The notes below the pieces were generated by a model that saw only the letters and a list, made by a program, of their open reading frames with translations, had not been told where the DNA came from and did not search any database. From contig JAEEGY010000163.1 in the NCBI GenBank assembly GCA_016280565.1, positions 1 to 15,468 on the forward strand: a stretch of 15,468 nt of DNA, written 5' to 3'. Made by a program: the position numbers and the translations under genes. This document shows positions 14,934 to 15,468 of this stretch, piece after piece (positions within the stretch are counted from its first letter, which is position 1; each line of letters begins with the position of its first letter). This DNA is from Fretibacterium sp. (GTDB taxonomy: Bacteria > Synergistota > Synergistia > Synergistales > Aminobacteriaceae).

Positions 14934-15468
14934 ATGAAGAGATTTGCGTTATGTTTATTGGCTTTGTGCGCGGCGCTGGTTGCCGTGCCGGGCTGTGCGT
15001 CGGTGGGGCAGCTGGCAGCGGCGGGGCTAATGTCACGGTCAACTACTGCACCTTCGCCACGGACAGCGACGGAATACACATAAACAATCAAAATAAACTG
15101 ACCGTCAAGAACTCCATCATCAGAAAAACGATAACAACGGCTGGCGGTGCAAGTGCCAGTGATGTGACGACCAAGAATAACCTCACCATCACGACGAAGC
15201 TCACGAGTGAGACAGTCAAGGACGCTACCGACAGGGTCACCCACACGGTCTTCCGGAAACACGCTGAGCTCTCCGCGGCTATCGACGGCGGCGACACAAG
15301 CGTCACGGTTGACCAGCTCGGCAACTCCCGCGGCAACAAGCCGGACATCGGCGCGGCCCAGATTGAGCCCGCCACGCCAATCTTCAACCCCAAGGGGGGA
15401 GAATATACCAGCCCGCAGAGCGTGGGGATATCCTGCGCGACGAAGGGCGCGACGATCTATTACACGAC
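14934..15468 (+). pseudogene. Frameshifted lipoprotein signal joined to beta-helix/chitobiase-like tail (runs off window)
   Basis: ATG 14934 has GGAGG 10 bases upstream and opens a lipoprotein-like signal MKRFALCLLALCAALVAVPGC, with Cys21 as the likely lipidation site. That frame stops at 15081-15083 after 49 codons. In another frame, open from before 15005 to the window end, lies the end of a right-handed beta-helix protein (VNYCTFATDSDGIHINN and similar rungs). It continues with DQLGNSRGNKPDIGAAQIE, resembling the choice-of-anchor Q ending of such proteins, and then ATPIFNPKGGEYTSPQS, the start of a chitobiase/hexosaminidase C-terminal-like repeat. Adding one base in GGGG at 15005-15008 would fuse the frames. 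Most beta-helix rungs expected before this tail are missing, so an internal deletion, a collapsed assembly or true decay are all possible. Cell-surface location inferred. Confidence 0.6.

Noticed and set aside
14903..15393. Two minus-strand open frames of about 100-120 codons at the right end
   Set aside because: They oppose the beta-helix/chitobiase-like coding frame, which has recognisable domain endings, whereas these do not.
1..15468. CRISPR arrays, tRNA or rRNA genes, toxin-antitoxin or defence genes
   Set aside because: I looked for regularly spaced repeats, tRNA-like cloverleaf ends and defence-type protein motifs, and saw none in the window.

Overview
The window is a GC-rich bacterial chromosome segment built around a flagellar export/basal-body operon on the minus strand. 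The gene set and order (fliE-fliF-fliG-fliH-fliI-fliJ, a lytic transglycosylase, a MotE-like coiled-coil protein, fliK), the RqcH-type NFACT gene and the degenerate IS21 trace best suit a motile anaerobe of the Synergistota. A Clostridia-like Firmicute is the main alternative. This taxonomic reading is inference from gene order and protein style, not from a marker gene.

Layout. 1-70: leader of a permease gene, holding a hairpin that can compete for the ribosome-binding site. 71-1432 (+): NCS2 xanthine/purine permease. 1433-1730: no intact gene, but an eroded, frameshifted and internally deleted IS21-family istA remnant that runs into the last codons of the convergent helicase gene. 1731-3890 (-): UvrD/PcrA-type helicase, with its own candidate extended -10 promoter. 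3945-3974: rho-independent terminator closing the flagellar operon. 4004-12920 (-): nine flagellar genes, mostly overlapping or spaced by fewer than 25 bases. 12921-13185: divergent control region between fliE and rqcH. 13186-14856 (+): rqcH. 14866-14892: perfect inverted repeat. 14934-15468 (+): a lipoprotein signal sequence joined out of frame to the tail of a beta-helix/chitobiase-like surface protein that runs off the window.

How the genes work together. FliF forms the MS ring, FliE links it to the rod, and FliG is the torque-bearing rotor protein mounted on FliF. FliH, FliI and FliJ make the export ATPase complex. The transglycosylase probably opens peptidoglycan for the rod, the MotE-like protein probably helps motor or stator assembly, and FliK sets hook length. 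The usual flanking genes flgB/flgC (before fliE) and flgD/flgE (after fliK) are absent here, so this is a split version of the common flagellar cluster. The helicase, the permease and RqcH (ribosome quality control) have no evident functional link to flagella.

I did not find a clear new multi-gene system. The best leads are the mutually exclusive Shine-Dalgarno pairing in the permease leader, the IS21 scar at the helicase 3' end, the leaderless flagellar transglycosylase, and the broken beta-helix lipoprotein at the right edge.
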